DNA from: Linepithema humile
Taxonomy: Eukaryota > Arthropoda > Insecta > Hymenoptera > Formicidae
NCBI RefSeq assembly: GCF_040581485.1
Contig: NC_090131.1
Location: 25,990,532-26,054,531, forward strand
DNA: 64,000 nucleotides
Direction: 5' to 3'
Shown here: in pieces, positions 11,602 through 23,327 of the stretch
Layout of the letters: each line of letters starts with the position of its first letter
Position numbering within the stretch: position 1 is the stretch's first letter
Program-made: the position numbers and the translations under genes
Notes under the pieces: model-generated
Database searches by the model: none
What the model saw: the letters and a program-made list of their open reading frames with translations, nothing else
Told to the model about the DNA's origin: nothing

Positions 11602-14600
11602 TACAGCGTGGCGGCAAGCCGGCACCCGACGCTCCAACGTTACTGGGCACAACATTCGTCGTCATTTAATCGAAGCAATGTCACATCCTCGCTAGCACAA
11701 GGACGAGTTTTACACGTCGAGGAGGACAGCCGCGGCAGGACGGGCCGGCGTCTACACGATCGACGGCGACGTTTCGAGTATACGCGCTTCAAGAGCTTGC
11801 CAGATCTTATTCAAGATTTGGAATCGTGACGAAACGTTAATTACAAGCACGTTGTCGAATCAGGGTATTATCGTTCACTTTGTCGCAGCGCGACTCTCAG
11901 AAGCGCGGCTTGATCTCACGCGGCTGCAACAGCACGTGGAAAACATTCTAATCGCAAATTCCACGCTCCCAGGCAGGATTGCGCGTAGCTTGCGTCGACA
12001 CACTGCGATTAGTTCTCGTCGCGATGAGATCAATTACGGAAATTAATTACGGCATCAACAGGGATGCTAATCGCGCCATTCTCGATGCACATGGAGATGT
12101 TTAATCACGGCGGAGCGCTGTGCGAGTGTTAACGTCATTCGCGCCCGCATTCACCCCCGTTTTCCACGATTGATTATTAACGCGCGAGCGCTCGCGCCAC
12201 AGGCGGTGCGCTCAAGTATGAAATTGCTTCTTTCTTTATAACTTTGTGTACTTTCTTTACGACTCTTCAAACTGTATAAGTATACGTTTGAAATTGCAGG
12301 TACCAAAATTCACAGTACCTCTTTTCAACTTGCGAATTCTTTGATCAATTTCAAGCGTTGAGTCAAGTGTTTCTTCAAGAAGTTTTAATGAACGTCTTAA
12401 AGTATTTAAATAAGGCGACTGCAATCTCCGATACACTCACGTATTCAAAATGACGTAAAATCGCGTGTAAAACGATATCTTGTGGAAAACTAAGATAAAA
12501 CTAAGATGTAAACGTGTAATTGTTTGCTCAAGACCAAGAGCTCATTGGCGTGAGGCCAATACACAACCCCCTCTATATATTCATAAGTATTGTTGTTACA
12601 TATACTTCGTAAAAAAAAATCCGGCAAGAAGAACGCACAAGGGGTGCAAATATCCGATCATCCTTTTAATATCGCAGAATTTTATACTGTAATGAACAAA
12701 CTCTATATACATAGATAAAAAGCGCACGATATATAGCGATGTTATTGCATTTTCAAAAATGCACTTTATACGATAGTCTCACACTTTCTTTGGAACCTCG
12801 AATCGTTACGAATTAACCGCGATATTTTAACCCAAGAAATTTGTTCTAATAATGGTATCACAAATTACTTTTATTTAGCATAATGCAGGCAAAACATTGC
12901 AGAAATGACTTTATAAACTTAATTACGCAGCAGACCTGAATCAATTATAGTACTATTGACTTTTCATACATGCGCGTGAAAGACACCAATACATGGATTT
13001 TCGTTAGGCTTATTGTAAAAATTGCAAGTGTAGAATTAAGAAGTTTTTAAATACGAAAGTAGATAGCAAATATATAAGAATTATATTGAATATTATCGAG
13101 AGATTCATCAGAATGCTCGAGCAATGGTAATGGCATCTCCACTTTAAACGAGAAACACCGAATCGATGCCGTGCATGTTTTAGCTTGTGTGTTGGTGGAA
13201 CAGAATCGTCTTGTACGTAAGAAGAAATTATGTTTCACTGATACATAGACTTTTCTCTTTGATCAGAAAAAAAGATGTCAAACGATCGCAGGTTGAACTG
13301 CTAATGAGGTCGACACGATACCGTTTCATACGCAGCGTTCTCATAAATAAAGCCTGACTTTCCTCGAGATTTTCATACACGTGAAATAATTACATTTTCA
13401 ATTTGTAATTAAAAACGTCGCGCATCACTCTGATACAAAAGGATTTATATGTACTTGAATAAGAAGTGATACTTTATACAGTTCCCATTGCTCTAAAATT
13501 CCCGGTCTTGAAAATATTAATCAGTTTTTTAGTTATTTATTTCTTTTCTTAAATCTTTTGCTATTTTTTAATTATTTAAATTATATATATGCTTTTTCTT
13601 GTTTTAATTCATGTCATATTTTATGTGTTTTTATATACCATATGTGTATATTATGCAATTTTAATTTTCACTGTATATTTATGAGTTCTCTAATAATATG
13701 TGAGCTCTTTTAGAATAACGAGAACAGACTTTACATAACTCCGATTCGTACGATAGAAAGAATATCGTTAGTTATACAGAAGAACATACATTGTTAAGTC
13801 ATGAGAAATAGTAATTTTTCAAGAACTTGTAACGGATTCGTCAAAAGACATTTGGCGATATATTTCCCGACGTAAAATTTTTACGCCTCCGTGAAGAAAA
13901 AATGACGCTATTGTTAAATATCTGCATGCTCACTCACTTACGGCGATTATTCGCGTATTCTAAAATGATAACACCCAACTTGATAACTTATTCGCTTAAA
14001 TTAATATGCAGCCGACTGGCGAATCATTATCTATTTTCAGGTTACTAATAACGAAGCATACTGTGCCTCAGAGCTCTTCAAAGTACTCGTTTCAAGAGTC
14101 TTCTCCTGCTTCGTTCAAAATCTTAACAAGAGATTATTTATCAAAAGTATCTCCTATGTCTTTGCATATATGCATATGTGAGAAGAAAATGATTGGAATA
14201 GTCAGCTGAATTGAATTGAATTGAAAATTATTAAATAAATGTCTCCTTTCTTAGAGTCTGCGATTTATTTTTATTATTTGTCATTCATATTCAGCGATAG
14301 CTCACTTAAAGAGCATAATTCGTTGTATGATTCAATTACTAATATAAGCAAATATATATAACGTGAAGAATAGAAATAAATCGCAGACTTTAACGCAAAA
14401 GTTATTTAATAATTTACAGATTAAAAAAATCAAATTTAATATTCTTCCACAATTGATTGACAATATTTCTAGAAAATAAATATTCCCTCGTTTATATTCA
14501 TTGATTTTGCGTTACGCAAAATATATTCATGCAAAAAATGCATGATTAATGAAACATTAATCAAGTCAAATTAGTTTTAGTGTTTAAGACATCAAATCTC

Positions 14601-16519
14601 ATAAACTGTATTCTCTCGAAACCTCTTCAGAGGCTAAAAGATTTTTTTTGTATTTTAAGATTTATTAAGCTTTTTTATTAATCATACAGAGGAAATCAAG
14701 GCAAATGAGAACCAACCGCGATAAAAAAAATCGTAATACCATAATCTTCCTTTGTCAGCAAAGTTATTTACAAGACAACGTTTTCGATTCTCAGAAGTGC
14801 AGAATTATGCTAAAGACAGTTATCGCAGATTCATTCAACGCAAGCGAAAGGAGCAAGTCATCGCGTTTGGCTCTGACTTGCCTTAAATTCCTTTATATGA
14901 TTGAATATCAAAGAACCATTATCGTTACACATGTATTTTCAAGATATATCGCATTATTAAAAAGCCGCACAAATCATACAGTCATTGAAATTTCTCAACG
15001 TGATAAAACTGAAATGCAAGCTTAGCAATATAGCGTTACAGAGTGAATATAAAAAAATAGAAAAAAGTGATCTCTCGTCATTATAGACGTAGCGAGCCGA
15101 TATGAAAGGTTTGTTTGAAGGGACAGTAAAAAAAAAATGAAACACTGCCTGCAAATCATTCACCACCGGCACGAGACAGCTCGTTGTCCGCGACAATGTC
15201 ATGATTCATACTACTTTGTATCGAATCGAATGCGAATCGTTTTTGTATTCAACAATTTGACGTATACCAATTACGCGTATAGAACTTTAGATAAGATTAC
15301 TAGCTAAATGCAAAAAAAGGCGACTAGTTAGATTATTGAGTAACCACGAGACTTTTAATAATCATACCACCGAACGAATGCCTTAATCGGAGAATCTTTT
15401 GTAAATCGGCAGCATGAACTGAAAAAGAGGGAGAAGCGAATATTATACATACTCTGCAAAAGATCACTGCGTCAGACAGTTTAACTCAGCGATTTCTTGC
15501 AGAGTAATAGGAATTGAGCGCCATAAACCATAATTCATTTAAGCACAAAATAATTGCGTTTTGTATATTCGTATTTATATTGTCATTAGACCATCGATTA
15601 CTATTGGCGTTGTAAATTGTCGCAAAATAAGATCTCAATTATTTCTAGAAATATATTAAATTATTGTCATGTAAATAATTTATCGAAAAATATGGAAAAT
15701 ATTACTCTGTATAAAATCTGTGTAAAGTCTTAATTACCAGTTTAGCAATAATAACAATTATTTAAGATGTTTTGACAGAAACAGTAATGAATTTTTCTGC
15801 ATGTAGACGACAAATAAGTGTGCGTAAAGCACACAGAAAATAAATGTGTATGTATGTAAGTCGTACAAAACGAGACTAGTCGTATATACATCGCAGTAAA
15901 AATCCACTTAACTGCTATGTATTCTTTCTGTATTAAGAAGATTGTTAACAATAAATCAGGCAGAAACCGATTGCAGGTCGGTCGGTAATTTTATTGTTAC
16001 GTTGTTAGTTATTCAATCCTTTATTAAATAATATTTACTAATATTAATTATTATATCATTAAATAAATTTTTTCAATAATAAGGAGAATTATATTTCTGT
16101 ATTTTATTATAGTGAAATATACAGAATGTTTTTTTCTTACTAACAATACAATTTATTCTGGAGTTAAATTGTTATTTATGCTACAGTACATTCATATAAG
16201 TGACAGTATATTAAATTTCTAGTAAATATTCTATCATAGATTCTAGAAAGAATATTTTGTCTGATAGAATAAATTCACTTACCAATCATTATACTTTAGC
16301 TAAATACGCTCTCTCAACTGTACCAGGACAAATTAATATGTATATAATTTCAGTTATTATAAATTATTATCAATTATAATGTATGTTGATTATTACATAT
16401 TATTTAATAAAATTCTAATTATACATATTTGTTATTACAATTATCTGCATATACAAGGCGACATGAATATCTTAATAAACATGTGTTAAACATTTTATGC
16501 TTTATACGTTAAGGCATTT
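11602..16519. other. No gene recognised; AT-rich with one foldback repeat
   Basis: GC-rich sequence continues from the GPCR last exon to about 12,220 and may be 3' UTR; it has an open frame at 11608-11829 without a recognised domain. Beyond that the stretch is AT-rich. An 81-codon minus-strand frame at 14957-15202 starts with ATG but shows no family feature. The foldback at 14.2-14.4 kb is listed separately. Confidence 0.4.
14224..14416. repeat. Foldback/MITE-like element, about 190 bp
   Basis: Two inverted blocks frame this stretch. The outer one is aaattattaaataa near 14225 against its complement at 14402-14415. The inner one is gtctgcgatttattt near 14256 against aaataaatcgcagac near 14375-14389, with about one mismatch over roughly 21 bases. 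The centre is AT-rich and unpaired. This is the architecture of a non-autonomous inverted-repeat element; no target duplication or transposase was identified. Confidence 0.6.
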
Positions 16520-16568
16520 GTGTCACCATATGTATATATTTAAATAATAAACAGATTATTGTACTCAC

Positions 16569-16637
16569 CAGCTAGAATATCGTAATTTGCTCCGCCTTCT
16601 GTAGATTTTGTCTAAAACTGCTCCAAATTCGTTTCAT
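16569..16637 (-). pseudogene. Mirror copy of the first-exon-like segment (left arm)
   Basis: On the minus strand this segment aligns with 18070-18136 in the right arm, from the ATG through the shared ttctagctg to a consensus donor (gtgagt at 16563-16568). Read from the aligned ATG it reaches TAG after 21 codons, just before the donor, so as a coding exon it is broken. It could still serve as a non-coding 5' exon. No matching second exon was found further down the minus strand. Confidence 0.4.
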
Positions 16638-18069
16638 CGAAGAGATTGATAAGTACTGGAAACTCGCACGTAATTGCGCGTACCATTAAACAAAAGTTAA
16701 TTCGCACACTTCACCGATACGAGAACGACGCAAATACTCGCGTTGAATAATACGTTCCGGTAATTACGCGTTACTTTCAACGACACTCCGGACAAAAATT
16801 CACATTGCGCCTACGTACACAATACTATAACCGTTTATTATCATTATATACATTCAGTGATTCATTCGACGTGTGTATATTGTGTAGATATAGTGATTCG
16901 ATTCTTCCGATCATTTCATGTGTGACATCAAAATGTCTGCTCTGAGATTGTAACCTATTTGAATTCACGACCCAACCGCCGACGAAGCGCTGTTAATCGC
17001 GAATATTCATAATAAGTGATAAACACTCTCGTTCCGACAATTACACATTACTTTAAACGGCACTTTCGATAAAAATTAACACTACTTACGCACTTTTGAT
17101 ATAAAATAGAGATTATTTTTGAAAGTATTCGTCCTTCTCGTCCCACAGCAACGCGCCGAAAGACGTTGAAAACGGTAAAGAAATAGTACGTCTAGTGGCC
17201 GAGAGAGTGCAACATTCGACATTGGAAATGTAACAGCGCTGGTAAGATAATATCAAGAGATACGATTACGTCTCGCGCCAAGTTCACGCAACAGTGAAGT
17301 CGACTGTGTATCTTCACACGATATTATACCAGCTATTGCCGATAGCCGGTGTTGCACTCTCTCGGCCGCCACAAGTACTATTTGAGTATCGCTGTGAAAC
17401 GAGAAGAACAAACGTATTCGAGACTAAAGAAGACGCAGAGTGTAAATATTTTGCGATTATATATTTTATTCTTATTAAAAGTGCGTAAAAAGTATAAATT
17501 TCTATTGTGAGTGTTGATTAAAGTTATAAGAAATTGTTGGAACGTATTACTTACTGCAAGTTTGGTAGTTATGCGTCGCAGATATTCGCGATTTTCGTCG
17601 ATTGTCTAGCGACTGCGCCATAGATTCAAATGGTTATTGTTCTAACGAGTACAAGTTTTGATGTTGTAAAGATCCAAAATAATCTCTGCGTTTGTTGAAA
17701 AAGATCGAGCGCGGTGTAGTTTTTATCAAATGCTAACAATCTAACTCAATGAAATTAAATTGAATAAAAAGCTGTTGTATTAATAATTGACGATTTTCAC
17801 GTAACCGCCAAGACAATCGTAGTTCGTCCCGTTTGTTCCGTGTGCATGTACAGTGTCGAATGTATAAAATAATAATTTGCTGCAATTATATACTTTCGTG
17901 TAGACGCGTTGTTGCAAACAATACGTTTTATCTCATGTCCGCGTTTGATGTATTCATGATGTCAATCCGTGATTTTCAAAATGTGTGTGAAAAGTGAAGT
18001 ATACATGTTAATTTTCGTTAAACTGTATGCATAACCAAGTGTGTGTTTCCAATACTCATCAATTCTTCG

Positions 18070-18136
18070 ATGGAGCTGATGGAGAACAATCTGAAAGAGT
18101 CTTCAGCGGACGGAGCAAACTGCAATATTCTAGCTG
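18070..18136 (+). CDS. Putative first coding exon, unknown gene (right palindrome arm)
   Basis: An ATG at 18070 follows an in-frame stop near 18,019 and opens 22 codons plus one base (MELMENNLKESSADGANCNI...). It ends at the donor ctG|gtagga, which departs from consensus at the fourth intron base. The next candidate exon at 18415 continues in phase. The sequence is hydrophilic with no signal peptide and no recognised family. Its mirror copy on the minus strand has the better donor, which suggests the splice signal is the conserved part and that this may be a 5' UTR exon instead. Confidence 0.4.
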
Positions 18137-18414
18137 GTAGGATTATAATTTCGTCTTCATTATTCAAATATGTACATAATTATAACATATACATACACAA
18201 TTACAATTTATATTTATTAAATATTTATTGAGATGTTTGAAAATATTAAAACATTTGTTAAATATTCATTGAAAATTTTAAAATAATTATTCACGCACTT
18301 GCTTTTAGTTACGTCTTGATCAAAATGGAAATAACGAAATAATATGTAATAATCGTTATACATAAAATGCATGTGATAATTTATAATATCTAAAATATGT
18401 ATCAATTTCTCCAG

Positions 18415-18455
18415 GTACAGCTGAGGGCGTACTTAGCCTTAGGGTACAACGACCG
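18415..18455 (+). CDS. Putative second exon of the same unknown gene
   Basis: The segment lies between an acceptor (aatttctccag) and a strong donor (CG|gtgagtga). It completes the split glycine codon and adds 13 codons (TAEGVLSLRVQRP), ending in phase 0. A possible terminal exon follows at 19839-19901 after ttttttaatatctgtag, phase 0, 20 codons to TAA, giving a 56-residue product. That last step is weak. No family was recognised, and both exons are small enough to be chance. Confidence 0.35.
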
Positions 18456-21198
18456 GTGAGTGAATCCATTCATTATACTTGCGTAATGACACAAAGTATT
18501 GATATCATTCGCTGTCTTTTCATTCGCCAATATTTACCATACAATTGCTAAGAGTCGCGCGTTGACAATCACATCCTCATCTGCAATTTGCATTTTTACA
18601 AGTAAATAAAGAAATACAAAATTATTTGTTTCCTATAACAAGAAATAATATCAAATTTTGCAAAAGTTGTGTATGCAATTATTGTTACTACTTTTAAATC
18701 GTAAAATTATCGTAATTGTGATAACATACACATACACAATTACAATTATATGTATATAATATATATATTTCTTTTTTTTAAATACTTGTAACAAAGTTTG
18801 TTGTTAGAGATTAGAAATAAAATAACAAATTAGTTATTAAACCATACATTTTTAACAATTTCACATGAGTATGTAATCGTCCTGATAAAAATTTTAGAGC
18901 ACAAGAGCTCAAAATTTTGGATACAATCTATGATACATGTATTTAAATAGCCGCACGCATTCGCACATTCGCATATACCTATATATCTTTAATGTCTTAG
19001 AGTTACGGCTTACAGAATTATTAAAACACATTTGACTTCTCTCATTCGTTTCCTGATATCTGACGCGCTCATTATTAACATTCATCGAATAGCGCGTATT
19101 AACAAATTAAAATCGGTTCTTATGTCGAGCAACGACATCACAGGAATACACGAGAAATGTTCTCGAATATACATCTCAGTATTTGATTCAATACTGTGAT
19201 ATCTTCAAGTTCTTTACAAAGTGCACAGTACACGTTAAATATATATTAATAATCTCTGTACAAAATTAGATTAAAGGCTTTCATTTGTTATACTAAAATC
19301 TTTCAAATATAGCAAATTGGAATAGTCACGTGTTATAAAAATGGAATTAGTTTGCGTCTGATATAGCCGTTAAACATACGCGTTTTCGGAATGTCTCAAG
19401 AAATGCTTTGATATTAAATTTTCGTGCAAATGACAAAGTGAAGACTCTATTGTTTTACCAGTCTTTCTCTTAAATCACTTAACAAAGCTAAAATAAACGC
19501 GAAGATATTAAATTAGCGGTGTACTCTACTAATGTACAATCTTTAATATGTACATTCCACGTACTTACATTTGTCGTTTGTCCACTAATATTTCACTTAC
19601 GACTAAATTGCGCGGAAATTATTGCGTTGATATATTCCTACGCATAGTAAAGCTTCCCCAAGAAATCGAGATAGCTCAGTTTCGTACTGCAGAGTAGTTA
19701 CAGATTAGGAAAACGTAAGAATTGAATCCTCTACAAATTGTAGTAAAAATAATTTTCCGTGGAAATTGTACATATCGACGATATATGTGATTCCAATAAT
19801 CGCAAATTAAAAAGCCTTCTATTTTTTAATATCTGTAGATGACCTGGATGCAATATATTTACCGCATCAATATACCAGTCAAACAAAACGTGCTACACTA
19901 ACTACTAGGATTATAACACTGCGAAAGCCTAACGTCGTGGATCTCTGTTGCATCATTTAAAACTATATGTATAAAGACTTATCTCTCTATCCCACATACA
20001 TTCACGATATATCATCTAAATTCGCAACAAATGAATCGTTGACAAACTAATTTGTCAGTCACGCTTTTGCGTTGCGTACGCATTTGTTCGTATTGTTCGA
20101 TATGACTTGCGTATTTTAACACACGAACTCCCTTGCGTATCATCAAAACTTCATTAACAATGCAGACTTATACGAGAGAGACAAGAGATATTAGCCACAT
20201 ACCTTCAATGGAATGTAGAATTGACTTTTTTCCGTGACTTTACCATGATCTTTTAAAGGAAAGCTTAATTTTTATAACGCCTATAATTTTAAACAATTCC
20301 CAGAGATGATGGAAAGGAAAAAAGCTCACTATACGTAGCTGACAAGACATGTATACCAGCCCGTAATGTTTCGCAAGTAGTATGGACTGCAAATAACATA
20401 TGTATTTGGTATATACATTTCTACATTTCCTACGATATATGAATATATCACTCGCGTCATCATATCGTGCAAAATATACATTTACACTATGCCATTTGTC
20501 AGCAATGTATAGCGTTCCTTCGTTAGATTCAATTAGTTTACGTTAAATTACTTTGTAAATTCTCATATTATATCGGCAGCTGCAGTCCGTGTGTACATAC
20601 ACGTCAGTCAAATAACGTTAGCAATTATCTATCAATTATAATATACCGATGCATCGCCTTGAATCGCGCGATGACCGAGATTATTCAGAGCTTTCCTTAG
20701 ATAATCTTTGCCTTCACAAAGTAATGACCAAAATACATTACTTATTAGAGTCAAACATAGTGAAAAACAATGATAAAATCAGCAAATTTGCTAAATATAT
20801 AACCCAACTTAAGGCAGTATATATAATACAAAATTGGCATCCAAAAATGCCTCGTCATTATCACCATGGATCGTTAAATCCAAACATAGTACACATATTT
20901 AAACGTGCGCAGCACACTTAAATAAATGATAATTTCATAAACTTTTTAAATTATTTGACCAATACTTTTTATCATATTCAAATAATCTGATAATTGTACT
21001 ATAATAATATTAATTATTATAATAATAATTATTATTATAATACCAAAATTTGAATAGAAATATATTATTGCAAAAAAATGAAACATTTTCGGACTGGACT
21101 GAGAATATCACTGCCGAAAATCGATATACGAGTCAATAAACAATGTTTATGGACCTAGATACGATAGTGCTAAAACATTAACTAACACAAACGGCGTA
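18456..21198. other. AT-rich stretch between the unknown exons and the LMLN 3' end
   Basis: Apart from the possible terminal exon at 19839-19901, nothing coding is supported. A 90-codon plus-strand frame at 20649-20921 has no domain. The LMLN 3' UTR should occupy the part just below 21199 on the minus strand. A near-palindromic AT run (taataatatt...) lies at about 21,000-21,041. Confidence 0.5.
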
Positions 21199-21354
21199 TC
21201 ATCTAACTATGAAGAATAAAATTGAAATAATAAGCGTTGATGTACTTAGGCCAAAACTGTCTGACGCACAGTGGAGATAGTCTTTGTGATAATATATAGA
21301 GGGTGGTTCCTCATCCCCTGGCTTGCATATTTCGCCTCTTGATTTAAATTCCGC
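21199..21354 (-). CDS. LMLN: LMLN last coding exon with hydrophobic C-terminus
   Basis: The acceptor is tttacttttaag. It has 51 codons and then TGA at 21199-21201. After AEFKSRGEICKPGDEEPPS and YLHCASDSFGL the protein ends in STSTLIISILFFIVR. The final short hydrophobic run preceded by small residues resembles a GPI-attachment signal; a full transmembrane helix is less likely at this length. That reading is inference. Confidence 0.9.
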   Translation of the reverse strand, partial: AEFKSRGEICKPGDEEPPSIYYHKDYLHCASDSFGLSTSTLIISILFFIVR

Positions 21355-23292
21355 CTTAAAAGTAAAGTAAATTTAATTTTTAAACATTACATCTACTGTA
21401 TTTGCTATTATACCTGACTATACTATATCTGATCACATTTTATGCGTTGCAATTTGCGCTTTGTGATAAATTGTAATATATTCATAGTATTCGTACCTGG
21501 CAAATCTCTCGACAGGGCGGGCAAATTAGAGCACCTTTATGCAGCCAACCATTCTGCATAATCCTTATAATAATCTCTTGTCCAGCGTGGTAACAAGTAT
21601 AAGTGTAATTGCCGACCTACGAAAAGAGATAAAGCTGTCTCGCAATCTATTCAATTTCTTTTATTGATAAGTGTATTATCAGAGAGCTTTTCTAAATCTT
21701 CATATAAATCTAATTTGTCGTAACAAACTCACCATAATATGTAGTTTGCCGGCTTCGCACTTGTACAAGTAACAACCGGAACCCCAATGCTGCCACTGTC
21801 GCGCTTGTTTGCAAGTTCTCTCCTCCCACATGTCGTTAGTGTGGTCGAAGCATCTCGAGTGAGGGCCGTACTTCTCTAACGCGAAATTCTTGTCGGGATC
21901 TAAAAGGAGGATCTATTTCACGAGAGCTCCGCTCTGCATTTCTTCGCGCGAGACGTGTTTGTCGTGTGACTTACGCGGATTATTCTCTTCGTACAGGCAG
22001 TGAGAACCTCTGACTACTATATTCCGTACTCTCCACGTAAACTCCTGTATGTAAGGACAGTAATCTGCTAGAGATACCGAGCCGCCATAGTATTGTTCCT
22101 TTCCCTCAGGTACGTGAGGAATCGAGTCGAAGTTCTGCGGCGAGAAAGAAATTGTTAATCGCATAAATGTTCTCAAGTTGCCGATGGAAAATCGATTGCA
22201 CGTAGACATTAAGCTTCAATATCTTATTCACTTTTAAATATTCCAATGAATCATCAGATATTTCTTACCTGGTATTTTTTGGGAAGCGGCCGCGGATGCT
22301 TCACCAGGTTACACAAGGCCACTGAACTTCGATCATCCGTACATTCAGTTTGCAACGGATCTTGTTTCACTTTATTGCAAAAAGGATGTATCGATTTTCC
22401 TCTAAAACATTAATAAATATTGTCGTATAATCATCATAATACGCGGTTCGCTCATTCGAACATTCCCGTGTACTCACGAGAAGGGGGACGATTTGGAGGA
22501 TATCCATTCCTTGCAAGATTTCATGGCAAAATTGCATCCTAGATTTTTCCCCCATCCTAGCTCTTGCGCCATCGAATAGTTGGCGCTGTACCAACCGGTA
22601 TCTTCCATAAGAGCGAGCGTTATCCTCGAGTAAACTGGATTTTGCGTATGCGTTCCGGTCATAGCTTCGTTCTAAAACAGAAAAATTCAATCTATGATAG
22701 CAAATGCTGTTATTGAAAAATTCAAACGTGAAATACACGAGCATGGACTCTGCTTGGAATTTGAATACAATCTTAAAATTGTGCCAATATTCAAATATTT
22801 TACGAGTGCTGAAATATCAAAATCAATTTCACACATTTCGTTGTTTCGCCGTATGTCGCGAAATGCTTGGAATTCTTGTTTGAGTAATTATCGAGTTACG
22901 CATGCGGCGAAGGATTAACTCGATACATCGTTACGCACCTCGAATACACGTTTCTCCCAATGCGTGAGAGCTGTACCGTCCTCGCCCTGATCTTCCAGTT
23001 CCGCACCCTCGAGTTGCGAGCAATTGAAGTGCGCTTGAACTTCGGCACGGACCCGAGGCGTGACTATCATTTGCATGGTCCTCTCCACGTAACCGCCGTG
23101 CACTTGCCAGCGAGGCCTGACTACGGTTTTGATCGTGTTCTCGCTCCACTGGTGCGTTTGTAACCTGCCCGAAACGAGTATCGAACGTTATTAGCATATG
23201 CTGATTTGGCAGTCGAGGGCTGCTACTGCCCAGTATAATAATCTCATCGCTATGACATCGTACACCACTCAGATTGCACATTCGTAAATGCA

Positions 23293-23327
<35 letters not shown>

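Larger units (their letters stand above)
16520..18190. repeat. Large imperfect palindrome (mirrored promoter and first exon)
   Basis: The left arm (about 16,520-17,263) and right arm (about 17,308-18,190) are diverged inverted copies separated by about 44 bases. Matching blocks run along nearly the whole length: gtggccgagagagtgcaac near 17,195 with its complement near 17,353; cgttcc..acaatt..ttactttaa near 17,030 with its complement near 17,530; cttcga..gattgat..gta-tggaaac near 16,635 with its complement near 18,050; and cagctagaatat near 16,570 with its complement near 18,125. Indels shift the axis slightly. It could be an inverted duplication of a 5' gene end or a long-arm foldback transposon; the sequence does not decide. 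Confidence 0.75.

Noticed and set aside
22367..22744. 125-codon minus-strand frame over an LMLN exon
   Set aside because: It is a shadow of the LMLN Met-turn exon in another register.
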